Origin: Prauserella aidingensis
GTDB lineage: Bacteria > Actinomycetota > Actinomycetes > Mycobacteriales > Pseudonocardiaceae
Assembly (NCBI RefSeq): GCF_024171865.1
Contig: NZ_JAMTCN010000005.1
Location: 124,001 to 188,000, forward strand
Length of the DNA: 64,000 nt
Direction: 5' to 3'
A program made the translations under genes and the position numbers. This document shows positions 8,923-15,395 of the stretch, in pieces. Below the pieces are notes generated by a model that did not search any database, was not told the origin of the DNA, and saw only the letters and a program-made list of their open reading frames with translations. The first letter of the stretch is position 1; each line of letters begins with the position of its first letter.

Positions 8923-8950
8923 TTGACGTGTTATACGTTGTCCGTATAAT
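8923..8950 (+). promoter_or_regulatory. Strong sigma70-like promoter of the first HigBA pair
   Basis: TTGACG (8923-8928) and a perfect TATAAT (8945-8950) are separated by 16 bp. The toxin GTG is at 8957, seven bases after the -10 box, so the mRNA is probably leaderless. TATACGT occurs at 8916-8922 and 8932-8938, 16 bp apart, and may be the antitoxin's binding sites overlapping the promoter. Confidence 0.75.
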
Positions 8951-8956
8951 CAGTGT

Positions 8957-9235
8957 GTGATCCAGTCGTTTGCCGACAAGCAGACCGAACAGGTGTGGAA
9001 CCAGGAACGCACCAGGCTGCATCCGGCCTTGCAGCGCGCAGCGCACCGCAAGTTGCAACTACTCCATGGTGCGGGCGTGGTGAACGATCTGCGTGTACCA
9101 CCGGGTAACCGACTGGAGAAACTGCGCGGTGACCGGAAGGGTCGCTACAGCATCCGTATCAACGATCACTGGCGCATCTGCTTCATCTGGACCGCTGCCG
9201 GACCTGAGGAGGTCGAGATCAGTGACTACCACTGA
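8957..9235 (+). CDS. higB: HigB/RelE-family toxin
   Basis: A 92-residue type II toxin, likely a ribosome-dependent mRNA endonuclease. Family hallmarks are LRVPPGNRLEKLRGDRKGRY and SIRINDHWRICFIW followed by a C-terminal EISDYH. The GTG start gives VIQSFADKQTEQVW, matching the second pair in this window (IRSFANKNTEKIW). Toxin precedes antitoxin, the usual HigBA order, and the two genes overlap by 14 bp. Confidence 0.9.
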   Translation: MIQSFADKQTEQVWNQERTRLHPALQRAAHRKLQLLHGAGVVNDLRVPPGNRLEKLRGDRKGRYSIRINDHWRICFIWTAAGPEEVEISDYH

Positions 9236-9530
9236 CAAGGCGCACGAGCCGATCCACCCGGGCGAGATCCTCCGTGAGGAATTCCTCGAGCCGCTCGGCA
9301 TCAGTGTCAACCGGCTCGCGCGGGAGATCCACGTGCCGCAGTCGCGCATCGCCGAGATCGTTGCCGAGCGGCGCACCATCAGCGCCGGCACAGCGCTGCG
9401 GCTGTCTCGCTTCTTCGGCATGTCCGAAGGGTTCTGGACCGCTCTGCAGGCCGACTACGACCGCCGCCTCGCGCTGGACGAGATCGGCGATGACCTCGAC
9501 ACCATCACGCCGATGGCGAGCGCCGGCTGA
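9222..9530 (+). CDS. higA: HigA-family antitoxin
   Basis: A 102-residue helix-turn-helix antitoxin: PIHPGEILREEFLEPLGISV, then RLAREIHVPQSRIAEIVAER and LRLSRFFGMSEGFW. It neutralises the toxin and represses the shared promoter. GTG 9222 is chosen because it lies inside the 3' end of the toxin gene and gives the normal family length; the longer frame to 9093 would run through the toxin. Confidence 0.9.
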   Translation: MTTTDKAHEPIHPGEILREEFLEPLGISVNRLAREIHVPQSRIAEIVAERRTISAGTALRLSRFFGMSEGFWTALQADYDRRLALDEIGDDLDTITPMASAG

Positions 9531-9592
9531 CCCCGGTAGGCCACCCGTTTGTCACGAGCTTCTCCTGCTGTGGTGCCCGTCTATAGCAAGGC

Positions 9593-9997
9593 TCATACGG
9601 TGGTCCATTCGATGACGGTTGGACGTTGCCCGGTTCGGACGAACTGCTCCAGTGCGGCGAAGACGTCCTCTAGTGGCACTTCTGCTCGTGGTGGGAAGCC
9701 GCCGGGGTGGGCGCCGCCTAGCTGGTAGTCGACGTCGTCGTCGTTGGTGCCGTGTGCCGGGACGTAGATGGTGTCGCCGGTGCCGAAGGTCAGGGCGCCT
9801 GTGCCGGGTTGGGTGCTGATGCCGAATTCGAGTTCGAGGTGGTCGTCGTGGGTGGGGTCGTCAGGTCCTGCGGCGACGGCCCACATGTGCGGGACCTCCA
9901 CGCCGCGGGCGGCGAAGTCGCGGACTTCGGCGATGAACGCGGTTACGTCGGTGATGTCGTCGACGTGGAAGCCGATGCGATCGAGGAGGTTGGTCAC
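9593..9997 (-). CDS. Imm1-family immunity protein
   Basis: A 134-residue acidic protein (VTNLLDRIGFHVDDITDV at the start; FGTGDTIYVPAHGTNDDDVD and GGFPPRAEVPLEDVFAALEQF later) that resembles Imm1 immunity proteins of bacterial polymorphic toxin systems. Its GTG start overlaps the stop of the deaminase toxin frame, the expected arrangement for a toxin-immunity pair. It probably binds the deaminase and blocks its active site. The family name is by resemblance; the pairing is supported by the overlap. Confidence 0.78.
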   Translation of the reverse strand: MTNLLDRIGFHVDDITDVTAFIAEVRDFAARGVEVPHMWAVAAGPDDPTHDDHLELEFGISTQPGTGALTFGTGDTIYVPAHGTNDDDVDYQLGGAHPGGFPPRAEVPLEDVFAALEQFVRTGQRPTVIEWTTV

Positions 9998-10515
9998 GGT
10001 GTGGTCCCCTTGTAGGTGCGTGTGAACGGGTTGCCGTTGGCGTCGGTGCCGTGGACGGTCAGCGAGAACCCCGGCGGCAGGATACGGGGGAGGTAGTCGT
10101 GGCAGCCGCCGGTTTCGCCGGGTTCGGAGCCGCATGGCGCGTGGTTGAGGGTCAGTGTGCCGTGGCGTTCGCCGAGTCGGATCATCATCGCGGCTGTTTT
10201 CATTTCGACGTGGTGGGCCATGCGGCGGGCGATGACGGCTCGGAACCCGCGTTTGACCAGTTCCTTGTGCGCTTCGGTGGTCCATGGGTCGTCGCGGTTG
10301 GGCGTGATGTGCCCGAGCTTGCGGCCGCCCAGTTCGGGGTAGGCCACGAGCCGTGAATTCGGCGACCCTTTGACGACCCGCGGTGGGAGCTTGTCGGGGG
10401 TGGGAGCGGCTTCGGCCGGATATCGGTCGCCGTGCGGGTTGCGGATCCCCGCCGCGGCCGGCGGCGTCGGTGTGATGGTGGGAGTCGGCTGCGCCTGGGT
10501 CTCAGCCTTGAAATC
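9994..10515 (-). CDS. DddA-like (SCP1.201-family) cytidine deaminase toxin domain, lacking its own start
   Basis: This frame encodes a Pro/Thr-rich linker and then a deaminase domain with active site HVEMKTAAMMIRLGERHG, zinc-binding NHAPCGSEPGETGGCHDYLP and LPPGFSLTVHGTD. The HVE, PCG and GC ligands are all present, as in the DddA family, some members of which deaminate cytosine in double-stranded DNA. No credible start codon exists in this frame. The helical N-terminal domain that normally precedes such a domain is in the adjacent frame (10502-10762), one base out of phase, so the toxin is either frameshifted or made by ribosomal slippage. Confidence 0.8.
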   Translation of the reverse strand, partial: DFKAETQAQPTPTITPTPPAAAGIRNPHGDRYPAEAAPTPDKLPPRVVKGSPNSRLVAYPELGGRKLGHITPNRDDPWTTEAHKELVKRGFRAVIARRMAHHVEMKTAAMMIRLGERHGTLTLNHAPCGSEPGETGGCHDYLPRILPPGFSLTVHGTDANGNPFTRTYKGTTP

Positions 10516-10762
10516 GTTGCAGCGTGGCGTCGATGCCCTCCTTGAGCTGCGCCATCGCTGCCGTGGCCGTTCTGAGTGCTTCTGTGGCTTGGGCTGCTTG
10601 GCCGTGGAGCAGGGTGCCTGCCTCGGTGTTGCCGAGTGCGGCCAGGAGTTGCTGCACGATGTTGTCCACTTCTTGGGTTTGGGCGTGGATGCCGCCTTGG
10701 ATCTCGTGGCATCGGCCTGACGCCATGTGCAGCGCTGCGAGGGTTTCTTCATGGGAGGCCAT
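10502..10762 (-). CDS. Helical N-terminal domain of the deaminase toxin (frame ends just before the deaminase)
   Basis: An 86-residue, mostly helical Ala/Gln-rich protein (MASHEETLAALHMASGRCHE ... LKEGIDATLQRFQG). Related deaminase toxins carry a similar domain fused to the enzyme, probably for secretion or dimer formation. GGAGGAAGG lies just before ATG 10762. The stop (10502-10504) falls in the linker, and the deaminase continues in the +1 frame. It may be translated as a free protein. It overlaps the end of the upstream zinc-ribbon gene. Confidence 0.65.
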   Translation of the reverse strand: MASHEETLAALHMASGRCHEIQGGIHAQTQEVDNIVQQLLAALGNTEAGTLLHGQAAQATEALRTATAAMAQLKEGIDATLQRFQG

Positions 10763-11132
10763 CGCTGTCCTTCCTCCGGACTTCGTCGTGGTCGTGGTGT
10801 TCGCCGAGGGTTGCGGCGAGGGCGGTTTTGATTCCGTTGATCTGGACCTGCATCTGATGGAGGGTGCGTTCGATCGCCTCCAGTCGCGCTGTCGGCAGGC
10901 CGGGGTTCCGGGCTCCCTGGGGTGACGTGGTCAGGCAGCGCTCGCAGGGCATGCCCGAGGGGTTGTCGAGCCGTTGCAGTTGGCCTGGGCCGAATGACGC
11001 GCCGCAGAGGGCGGTGATCCGGCGTGGGGGTGCCGGGGTGGCGGGGATCGGGAACACGTGGCTGATCCGCTGGGACTCGTTCACCAGGCCGGGGATCGGC
11101 CGCGCGAGCATCACGCCGTCCGCCGCCGTCAT
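10749..11132 (-). CDS. Small zinc-ribbon-like protein upstream of the deaminase toxin
   Basis: About 127 residues: MTAADGVMLARPIPGLVNES at the start, a Cys-containing centre ALCGASFGPGQLQRL ... GMPCERCLTT that looks like a metal site (C..CERC), and a C-terminal helical stretch (LEAIERTLHQMQVQINGIKT). It overlaps the preceding zinc-ribbon gene (ATGA) and runs 14 bases into the toxin N-terminal domain, so all belong to one transcript. I do not know a function. A truncated relative (DGVMLARR) lies at 13804-13860. Confidence 0.65.
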   Translation of the reverse strand: MTAADGVMLARPIPGLVNESQRISHVFPIPATPAPPRRITALCGASFGPGQLQRLDNPSGMPCERCLTTSPQGARNPGLPTARLEAIERTLHQMQVQINGIKTALAATLGEHHDHDEVRRKDSDGLP

Positions 11133-11572
11133 TGGCCTGCCTCCGTCCCGTGGTATCCGGTGGGAGCGAGCGCGGAGGGGGTGGGCAGCTCGCTCCCACC
11201 GGGGTCGGGTTCCGACCGCGGGGCACGCCCCGGTCGGGGGCAGGACAGAGCGCTGGCCGGGGTGGGGACGGCACGGCCAAGGAGGCGGCGCACGATGCCG
11301 GGTCGTCTGGAGTGCTTGTCGTGCCGAGGAGGGTTGCGGTCTTCGTGGCCGTTGAGCACTGCACGGCACCTCGAACAGCGCGGACCGTTCGGCAGGATCG
11401 CCGGCGATGCCGTGACGGTGTGGCCGCAGACGGCCCGGTATTCGCCTGCTCCACGAGCCCTGCCCGTGGCGAAGGACTCGTCCTCGACCGCATGGTCGTT
11501 GCCGTCCGCTGAGCAGAGAAACCATGTGGTGAAGAGCCTTTGTGATGTGGTCGCAGCTGTCATAGGAGTCAT
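11129..11572 (-). CDS. Small zinc-ribbon-like protein, function unknown
   Basis: About 147 residues. The centre holds AVCGHTVTASPAILPNGPRC-SRC, a CxH...CxxC pattern suggesting zinc binding, followed by a basic, proline-rich tail. Its stop overlaps the start of the next small gene (ATGA). Similar two-gene pairs accompany XRE regulators in Pseudonocardiaceae as far as I can recall, and the divergent XRE gene at 11747 fits. The start is uncertain between ATG 11572 and ATG 11563. Confidence 0.6.
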   Translation of the reverse strand: MTPMTAATTSQRLFTTWFLCSADGNDHAVEDESFATGRARGAGEYRAVCGHTVTASPAILPNGPRCSRCRAVLNGHEDRNPPRHDKHSRRPGIVRRLLGRAVPTPASALSCPRPGRAPRSEPDPGGSELPTPSALAPTGYHGTEAGQ

Positions 11573-11746
11573 TCCGTTGCCGGTGGTTGGGCGGCCGAAC
11601 GAGGGGAACGTTATGGACGCTGCAAGGCCGGAGATGCCCTCTTCGTGCATGACTCTTATGCGCGAGACGCATTCGGTTGCTGACCAGCGGTTACACTGCC
11701 GGGCGCGGGAGCAGCACAGGCCACCACTGGGAGGGGGTGGGTGCGG

Positions 11747-13099
11747 ATGGGCCGGTACTGCATGCGCTGCGGTAGTCGCCTTGCACGCGAGAGCCGTGTG
11801 AGCGTCTGCGCGCCCTGTCGGCAGGTCAGCGGCATCGGATCAGACCAAGCGCCGGATCTCGGGCAGGACTTCTGGCACACGGACCAGATGCGAGACGCGT
11901 TCGCGACCCGCGACATGGGAACGGTCTTGCGCGCGTATCGCTACCACCCTGCGCATGGCCATCGGGCGTTGTCGCAGGAAACCGTCAGCCGGTGGCTGGG
12001 AACGGTGACGCAGTCACAGCTGAGCCGTATCGAGTCGGGCCGTAACAAGGTCGATGCGCTGGACAAACTCGTCCACTATGCGCAAGCGCTGAAGATGCCG
12101 CCCGAACTGCTGTGGTTCTCCCTGCCTGAGAGTCAGCAGGCTCCGGCGCACCGCTCGGCAGATGTGTTCGCTCTGCCCGATGGCCCGATCGTGGCCGCGA
12201 CGAGCATGCATACCGACTCCGCTCTGGCCGACATGCTCTTGCGCACGTTGGACCAGTACTCGAGCACCGACAACCTGGCGGGGCCGCAGTCCGTGCTCAG
12301 CCTGGTGCCGTTGCAGCTGCGGTATGTGGAAGAGCTACTGACCAGTGCCAGGGGCAACGACCGCCGGCAACTGCTGTACGTCGGCGCGCGATACGCGGAG
12401 TTCGCCGGGTGGGCATACCAAGACACCGGGCAGCTCGATCACGCGATGCAGATGTCCAGCACCGCGTTGGACTATGCGCAGGAAGCTGCCGACGACACGT
12501 TGGCTTCCTACGTGCTCATGCGGCGCAGCAACATCGCCACCGATGCGAGACGGTCGGATCTGGCCTTGCGGCTTGCCGATTCGGCGCTGGAACAGGGATC
12601 GCGGCTGCCCCCGGGTTACCGGGCGGTCGCCTTGCGCCAGCGTGCCTACGCGCTGGCCCAGCTGGGCGAGGCGAAGCAATCTGCGGAGGCGATCAACGAG
12701 GCGCATCTTCTCGCTCAGCGGCGCGTGGCCGACTCTGAGCTCGACCTCACGCAGTACTGCACACCCGAATATGTCGAGATGGAAGCGGCGAACTGCTGGG
12801 TCGAGCTCGGCCAGGCCGCCGAGGCGATCAGCACGCTGCAGGACAGCCTGGCCCGCTGGCAACCGGAGTTTCGTCGTGACCTGGGGCTGTGCCTCGCGCG
12901 GCTCGCAGTGGCCCATGCGACCGACGGGCAGGTCGACAACGCGTTGATCGTGGCTGACCGTGCGCTGGGCATCACGCAGGAAACGAGGTCCTCGCGCACA
13001 GAAGATCAACTCACGAGAATCCCAAGTATGCTCGCCGCAGCGGGCGCAACCGAGCAGGCTCGGCGATTCGAGAGGCAAGTGCAGGTCCTGCGGACGTGA
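11747..13099 (+). CDS. XRE-family regulator with N-terminal zinc ribbon and TPR-like C-terminal domain
   Basis: About 450 residues. A CxxC...CxxC zinc ribbon (MGRYCMRCGSRLARESRVSV, then CAPC) leads into a helix-turn-helix (ETVSRWLGTVTQSQLSRIES) and about 300 residues of helical repeats (YAEFAGWAYQDTGQLDHAMQ and similar) like the TPR sensors of Pseudonocardiaceae regulators. ATG 11747 is favoured: GGAGGGGG lies nine bases upstream, while GTG 11741 is too close. It is divergent from the zinc-ribbon/toxin cluster and followed eleven bases later by the creatininase gene. Confidence 0.85.
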   Translation: MGRYCMRCGSRLARESRVSVCAPCRQVSGIGSDQAPDLGQDFWHTDQMRDAFATRDMGTVLRAYRYHPAHGHRALSQETVSRWLGTVTQSQLSRIESGRNKVDALDKLVHYAQALKMPPELLWFSLPESQQAPAHRSADVFALPDGPIVAATSMHTDSALADMLLRTLDQYSSTDNLAGPQSVLSLVPLQLRYVEELLTSARGNDRRQLLYVGARYAEFAGWAYQDTGQLDHAMQMSSTALDYAQEAADDTLASYVLMRRSNIATDARRSDLALRLADSALEQGSRLPPGYRAVALRQRAYALAQLGEAKQSAEAINEAHLLAQRRVADSELDLTQYCTPEYVEMEAANCWVELGQAAEAISTLQDSLARWQPEFRRDLGLCLARLAVAHATDGQVDNALIVADRALGITQETRSSRTEDQLTRIPSMLAAAGATEQARRFERQVQVLRT

Positions 13100-13109
13100 A
13101 GGGGAAGCG

Positions 13110-13814
13110 ATGCTGTTCACAACCGCGACGGCCGATGACGTCGCCGAGCAGGGTGCTTCCGTCGCCGTTCTTCCCGTCGGGAGTTTCGAACAGCACGGGA
13201 ACCATCTGCCACTCGCTACCGACACGGTCATTGCGTGCGTGATCGCCAACCGGCTCGCGGCCGAGCACGACCTCTTCACGTTGCCCCCGCTCACCCTGTC
13301 CTGCTCGCACGAGCACGAAGGCTTCGCGGGCACCGTGAGCGTGAGTTCACGAACGCTGGCCGGCGTCATCAGCGACGTCCAGGCATCGCTTGAACGGTCG
13401 GCGGTCCGGCACCTCGTGCTCGTGAATGGTCACGGCGGCAACTACGTGCTGTCCAACGTCGTGCAGGAAGCGAACGTGTCGGAGCGGAGACTGGCCCTGT
13501 TCCCGGGCGGCCACGCTGTCAACGATGCGCGCCGCCACGCTGGTATGGAAACCGGAGCGAGCGAGGACATGCACGGCGGCGAGTGGGAGACATCCATCCT
13601 GCTGAGCGAACACCCTGAGCTCGTGGGGCAGGCGTACGGGGACAGTGATCACGAAGCGTCCATCCGCCCGCACCTGCTGGTCACAGGAATGCGCGGCTAC
13701 ACGGACCGGGGCACCATCGGCCGCCCATCTTTGGCCAGCGCAGAGAAAGGGGCTGCTGCGCTCGACAGTCTCGTGCAGTCCTTCGCCGAGACTCTGAAGG
13801 TGCTTACCGAGTAG
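13110..13814 (+). CDS. Creatininase-family amidohydrolase
   Basis: A 234-residue metal-dependent hydrolase. Ligand motifs are VGSFEQHGNHLPLATDT, VNGHGGN and MHGGEWETS. The family includes creatininase, a GTP-pathway amide hydrolase and the mycofactocin protein MftE; no other mycofactocin gene is present, so the substrate is open. GGGGAAGCG precedes ATG 13110. It follows the XRE-TPR regulator closely and is probably in one operon with it. Confidence 0.85.
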   Translation: MLFTTATADDVAEQGASVAVLPVGSFEQHGNHLPLATDTVIACVIANRLAAEHDLFTLPPLTLSCSHEHEGFAGTVSVSSRTLAGVISDVQASLERSAVRHLVLVNGHGGNYVLSNVVQEANVSERRLALFPGGHAVNDARRHAGMETGASEDMHGGEWETSILLSEHPELVGQAYGDSDHEASIRPHLLVTGMRGYTDRGTIGRPSLASAEKGAAALDSLVQSFAETLKVLTE

Positions 13815-13860
13815 CTGACCACAGCGGGATCCGGCGGGCGAGCATGACACCGTCGATCAT
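13804..13860 (-). pseudogene. Truncated remnant of the small zinc-ribbon gene
   Basis: Reads MIDGVMLARRIPLWSATR then stop. DGVMLAR is identical to the start of the protein encoded at 10749-11132 (MTAADGVMLARPIPGL), and the surrounding DNA is also similar. The rest of the gene is absent. It overlaps the 3' end of the creatininase gene on the opposite strand and is probably the scar of a duplication or deletion in this island. Confidence 0.55.
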
Positions 13861-13913
13861 GAGCCTCCGTCCGTCTGATGAACAGCTGCGCCGGTGACAA
13901 GGCGGGAGATGCG

Positions 13914-14345
13914 ATGGGTGAGATGCCGAAGCACTCGGTCAGCGTCGCCGGCGTTGTCGTCGATTCCGACGGCCGTGTCCTCGTGATCCGTCGCCGCGAC
14001 GACGGGCGCTGGGAGATGCCCGGCGGTGTGCTCGAGCTGGGGGAGTCGTTCGAGGACGGCGTGCGTCGTGAGGTCGCCGAGGAGACCGGCATGACGGTCG
14101 AGGTGGAACGGCTGACCGGCGTCTACAAGAACCTCAGCCGCGGCATCGTTGCGCTGGTGTTCCGGTGCAGCCCCGGCAGCGACCTCGCCGCGCAGACCGA
14201 CGAAGCGCGCGAAGTCCGCTGGATGAACCGCGACGAGGTCACCCGATCCATGAGCCCGGCCTTCGCCATCCGCGTTCATGACGCGTTCGACACCCGGCCG
14301 CACACGCGAGCGCACGACGGTGTGCAGCTCGTGGCGACGACGTAG
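13914..14345 (+). CDS. NUDIX hydrolase
   Basis: About 143 residues with the NUDIX box GGVLELGESFEDGVRREVAE-ETGM, preceded by VLVIRRRDDGRWEMP. The fold hydrolyses nucleoside diphosphate-linked substrates; this subgroup is often annotated MutT-like, but the substrate cannot be told. ATG 13914 (MGEMPKHSVSVAG) is preferred over the upstream ATG 13878; ATG 13923 is also possible. Confidence 0.88.
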   Translation: MGEMPKHSVSVAGVVVDSDGRVLVIRRRDDGRWEMPGGVLELGESFEDGVRREVAEETGMTVEVERLTGVYKNLSRGIVALVFRCSPGSDLAAQTDEAREVRWMNRDEVTRSMSPAFAIRVHDAFDTRPHTRAHDGVQLVATT

Positions 14346-14359
14346 CGACAACGAAGCCC

Positions 14360-14402
14360 GAAGGCAGAACACGCGTGGCTGAATGCAGGACACGCGGGGG
14401 AG
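14360..14402. repeat. Family E interspersed repeat near the menB stop
   Basis: On the minus strand it reads CCCGCGTGTCCTGCATTCAG and continues to GTTCTGCCTTCGG. A copy with the same layout lies at 58095-58136 after ddaH, and a shorter match (CGCGAGTGTCCTGCATGCG) lies near 18709. The two longer copies differ at about eight positions out of 41. Confidence 0.65.
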
Positions 14403-14423
14403 CCGGTCTTCGAGGCCGCCCGC

Positions 14424-15347
14424 TCAGTAGTAGTACGGGTGGTCGGTCCAGTCGGGGTCGCGCTTCTCGAGGAAGGCGTCCCTGCCCTCGACGGCCTCGT
14501 CCTGCATGTACGCCAGCCGGGTCGTCTCGCCGGCGAACAGCTGTTGTCCGACGAGGCCGTCGTCGATCAGGTTGAACGAGTACTTGAGCATGCGCTGGGC
14601 CGTGGGCGACTTGCCGAGCGTCTTCAGGCCCCACTGCAGGGCCGTCGACTCCAGCTCGGCGTGCGGCACGGCCTTGTTGATCGCCCCCATCGCCTCGGCG
14701 TCCTCGGCGCTGTAGGCCTCGCCGAGGAAGAAGATCTCCCGCGCCTTCTTCTGACCGACCTGCCGCGCCAGGTAGGCCGAGCCGAACCCGCCGTCGAACG
14801 AGCCGACGTCGGCGTCGGTCTGCTTGAACCGGCCGTGCTCGACCGAGGCGAGTGTGAGGTCGCACACCACGTGCAGCGAGTGCCCGCCGCCCGCGGCCCA
14901 GCCCGGAACCACCGCGATGACGACCTTCGGCATGAACCGGATCAGCCGCTGCACCTCCAGGATGTGCAGCCGGCCCGCGCGCGCCGGATCGACCGTGTCG
15001 GACGTCTCCCCGTCGGCGTACTGATACCCGGACCGACCCCGAATACGCTGGTCACCACCGGAGCAGAACGCCCAGCCGCCGTCGGACGGCGACGGCCCGT
15101 TGCCCGTGATGAGCACGCAACCGACGTCGGAACTGGTCCGGGCGTCCTCCAGCGCGCGGTACAGCTCGTCGACGGTGTGCGGGCGGAACGCGTTCCGCAC
15201 CTCCGGCCGGTCGAACGCCACGCGGACGACGTGCTTGCCCGAGCGGCTCTCGGTGGAACGGTGGTAGGTGATGTCGGTGAAGTCGAAGCCCTCGACGGGC
15301 GTCCACGAGGCCGGGTCGAACAGTTCGGATACCTGGGTGTCATGCAC
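14424..15347 (-). CDS. menB: 1,4-dihydroxy-2-naphthoyl-CoA synthase MenB
   Basis: A 307-residue crotonase-fold enzyme that cyclises o-succinylbenzoyl-CoA in menaquinone synthesis. Oxyanion-hole segments are AFCSGGDQRIRG and PGWAAGGGHSLHVVCD; the catalytic Asp/Ser region is VGSFDGGFGSAYLARQVG, and the C-terminal tyrosines are in WTDHPYYY. GTG 15347 (VHDTQVSELF) is chosen; the long upstream frame is out of context. It is divergent from menD with a 48-bp gap, so the two promoters must overlap. Confidence 0.95.
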   Translation of the reverse strand: MHDTQVSELFDPASWTPVEGFDFTDITYHRSTESRSGKHVVRVAFDRPEVRNAFRPHTVDELYRALEDARTSSDVGCVLITGNGPSPSDGGWAFCSGGDQRIRGRSGYQYADGETSDTVDPARAGRLHILEVQRLIRFMPKVVIAVVPGWAAGGGHSLHVVCDLTLASVEHGRFKQTDADVGSFDGGFGSAYLARQVGQKKAREIFFLGEAYSAEDAEAMGAINKAVPHAELESTALQWGLKTLGKSPTAQRMLKYSFNLIDDGLVGQQLFAGETTRLAYMQDEAVEGRDAFLEKRDPDWTDHPYYY

Positions 15348-15395
15348 GCCTGGGACAATAGGCGGTTCCACCCGAACAGCCGAGGGGGCTCGCAC

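Noticed and set aside
13110-13814. Mycofactocin creatininase MftE
   Set aside because: The family is right but no mftA, mftB, mftC or related gene lies nearby, so the specific name is not supported.
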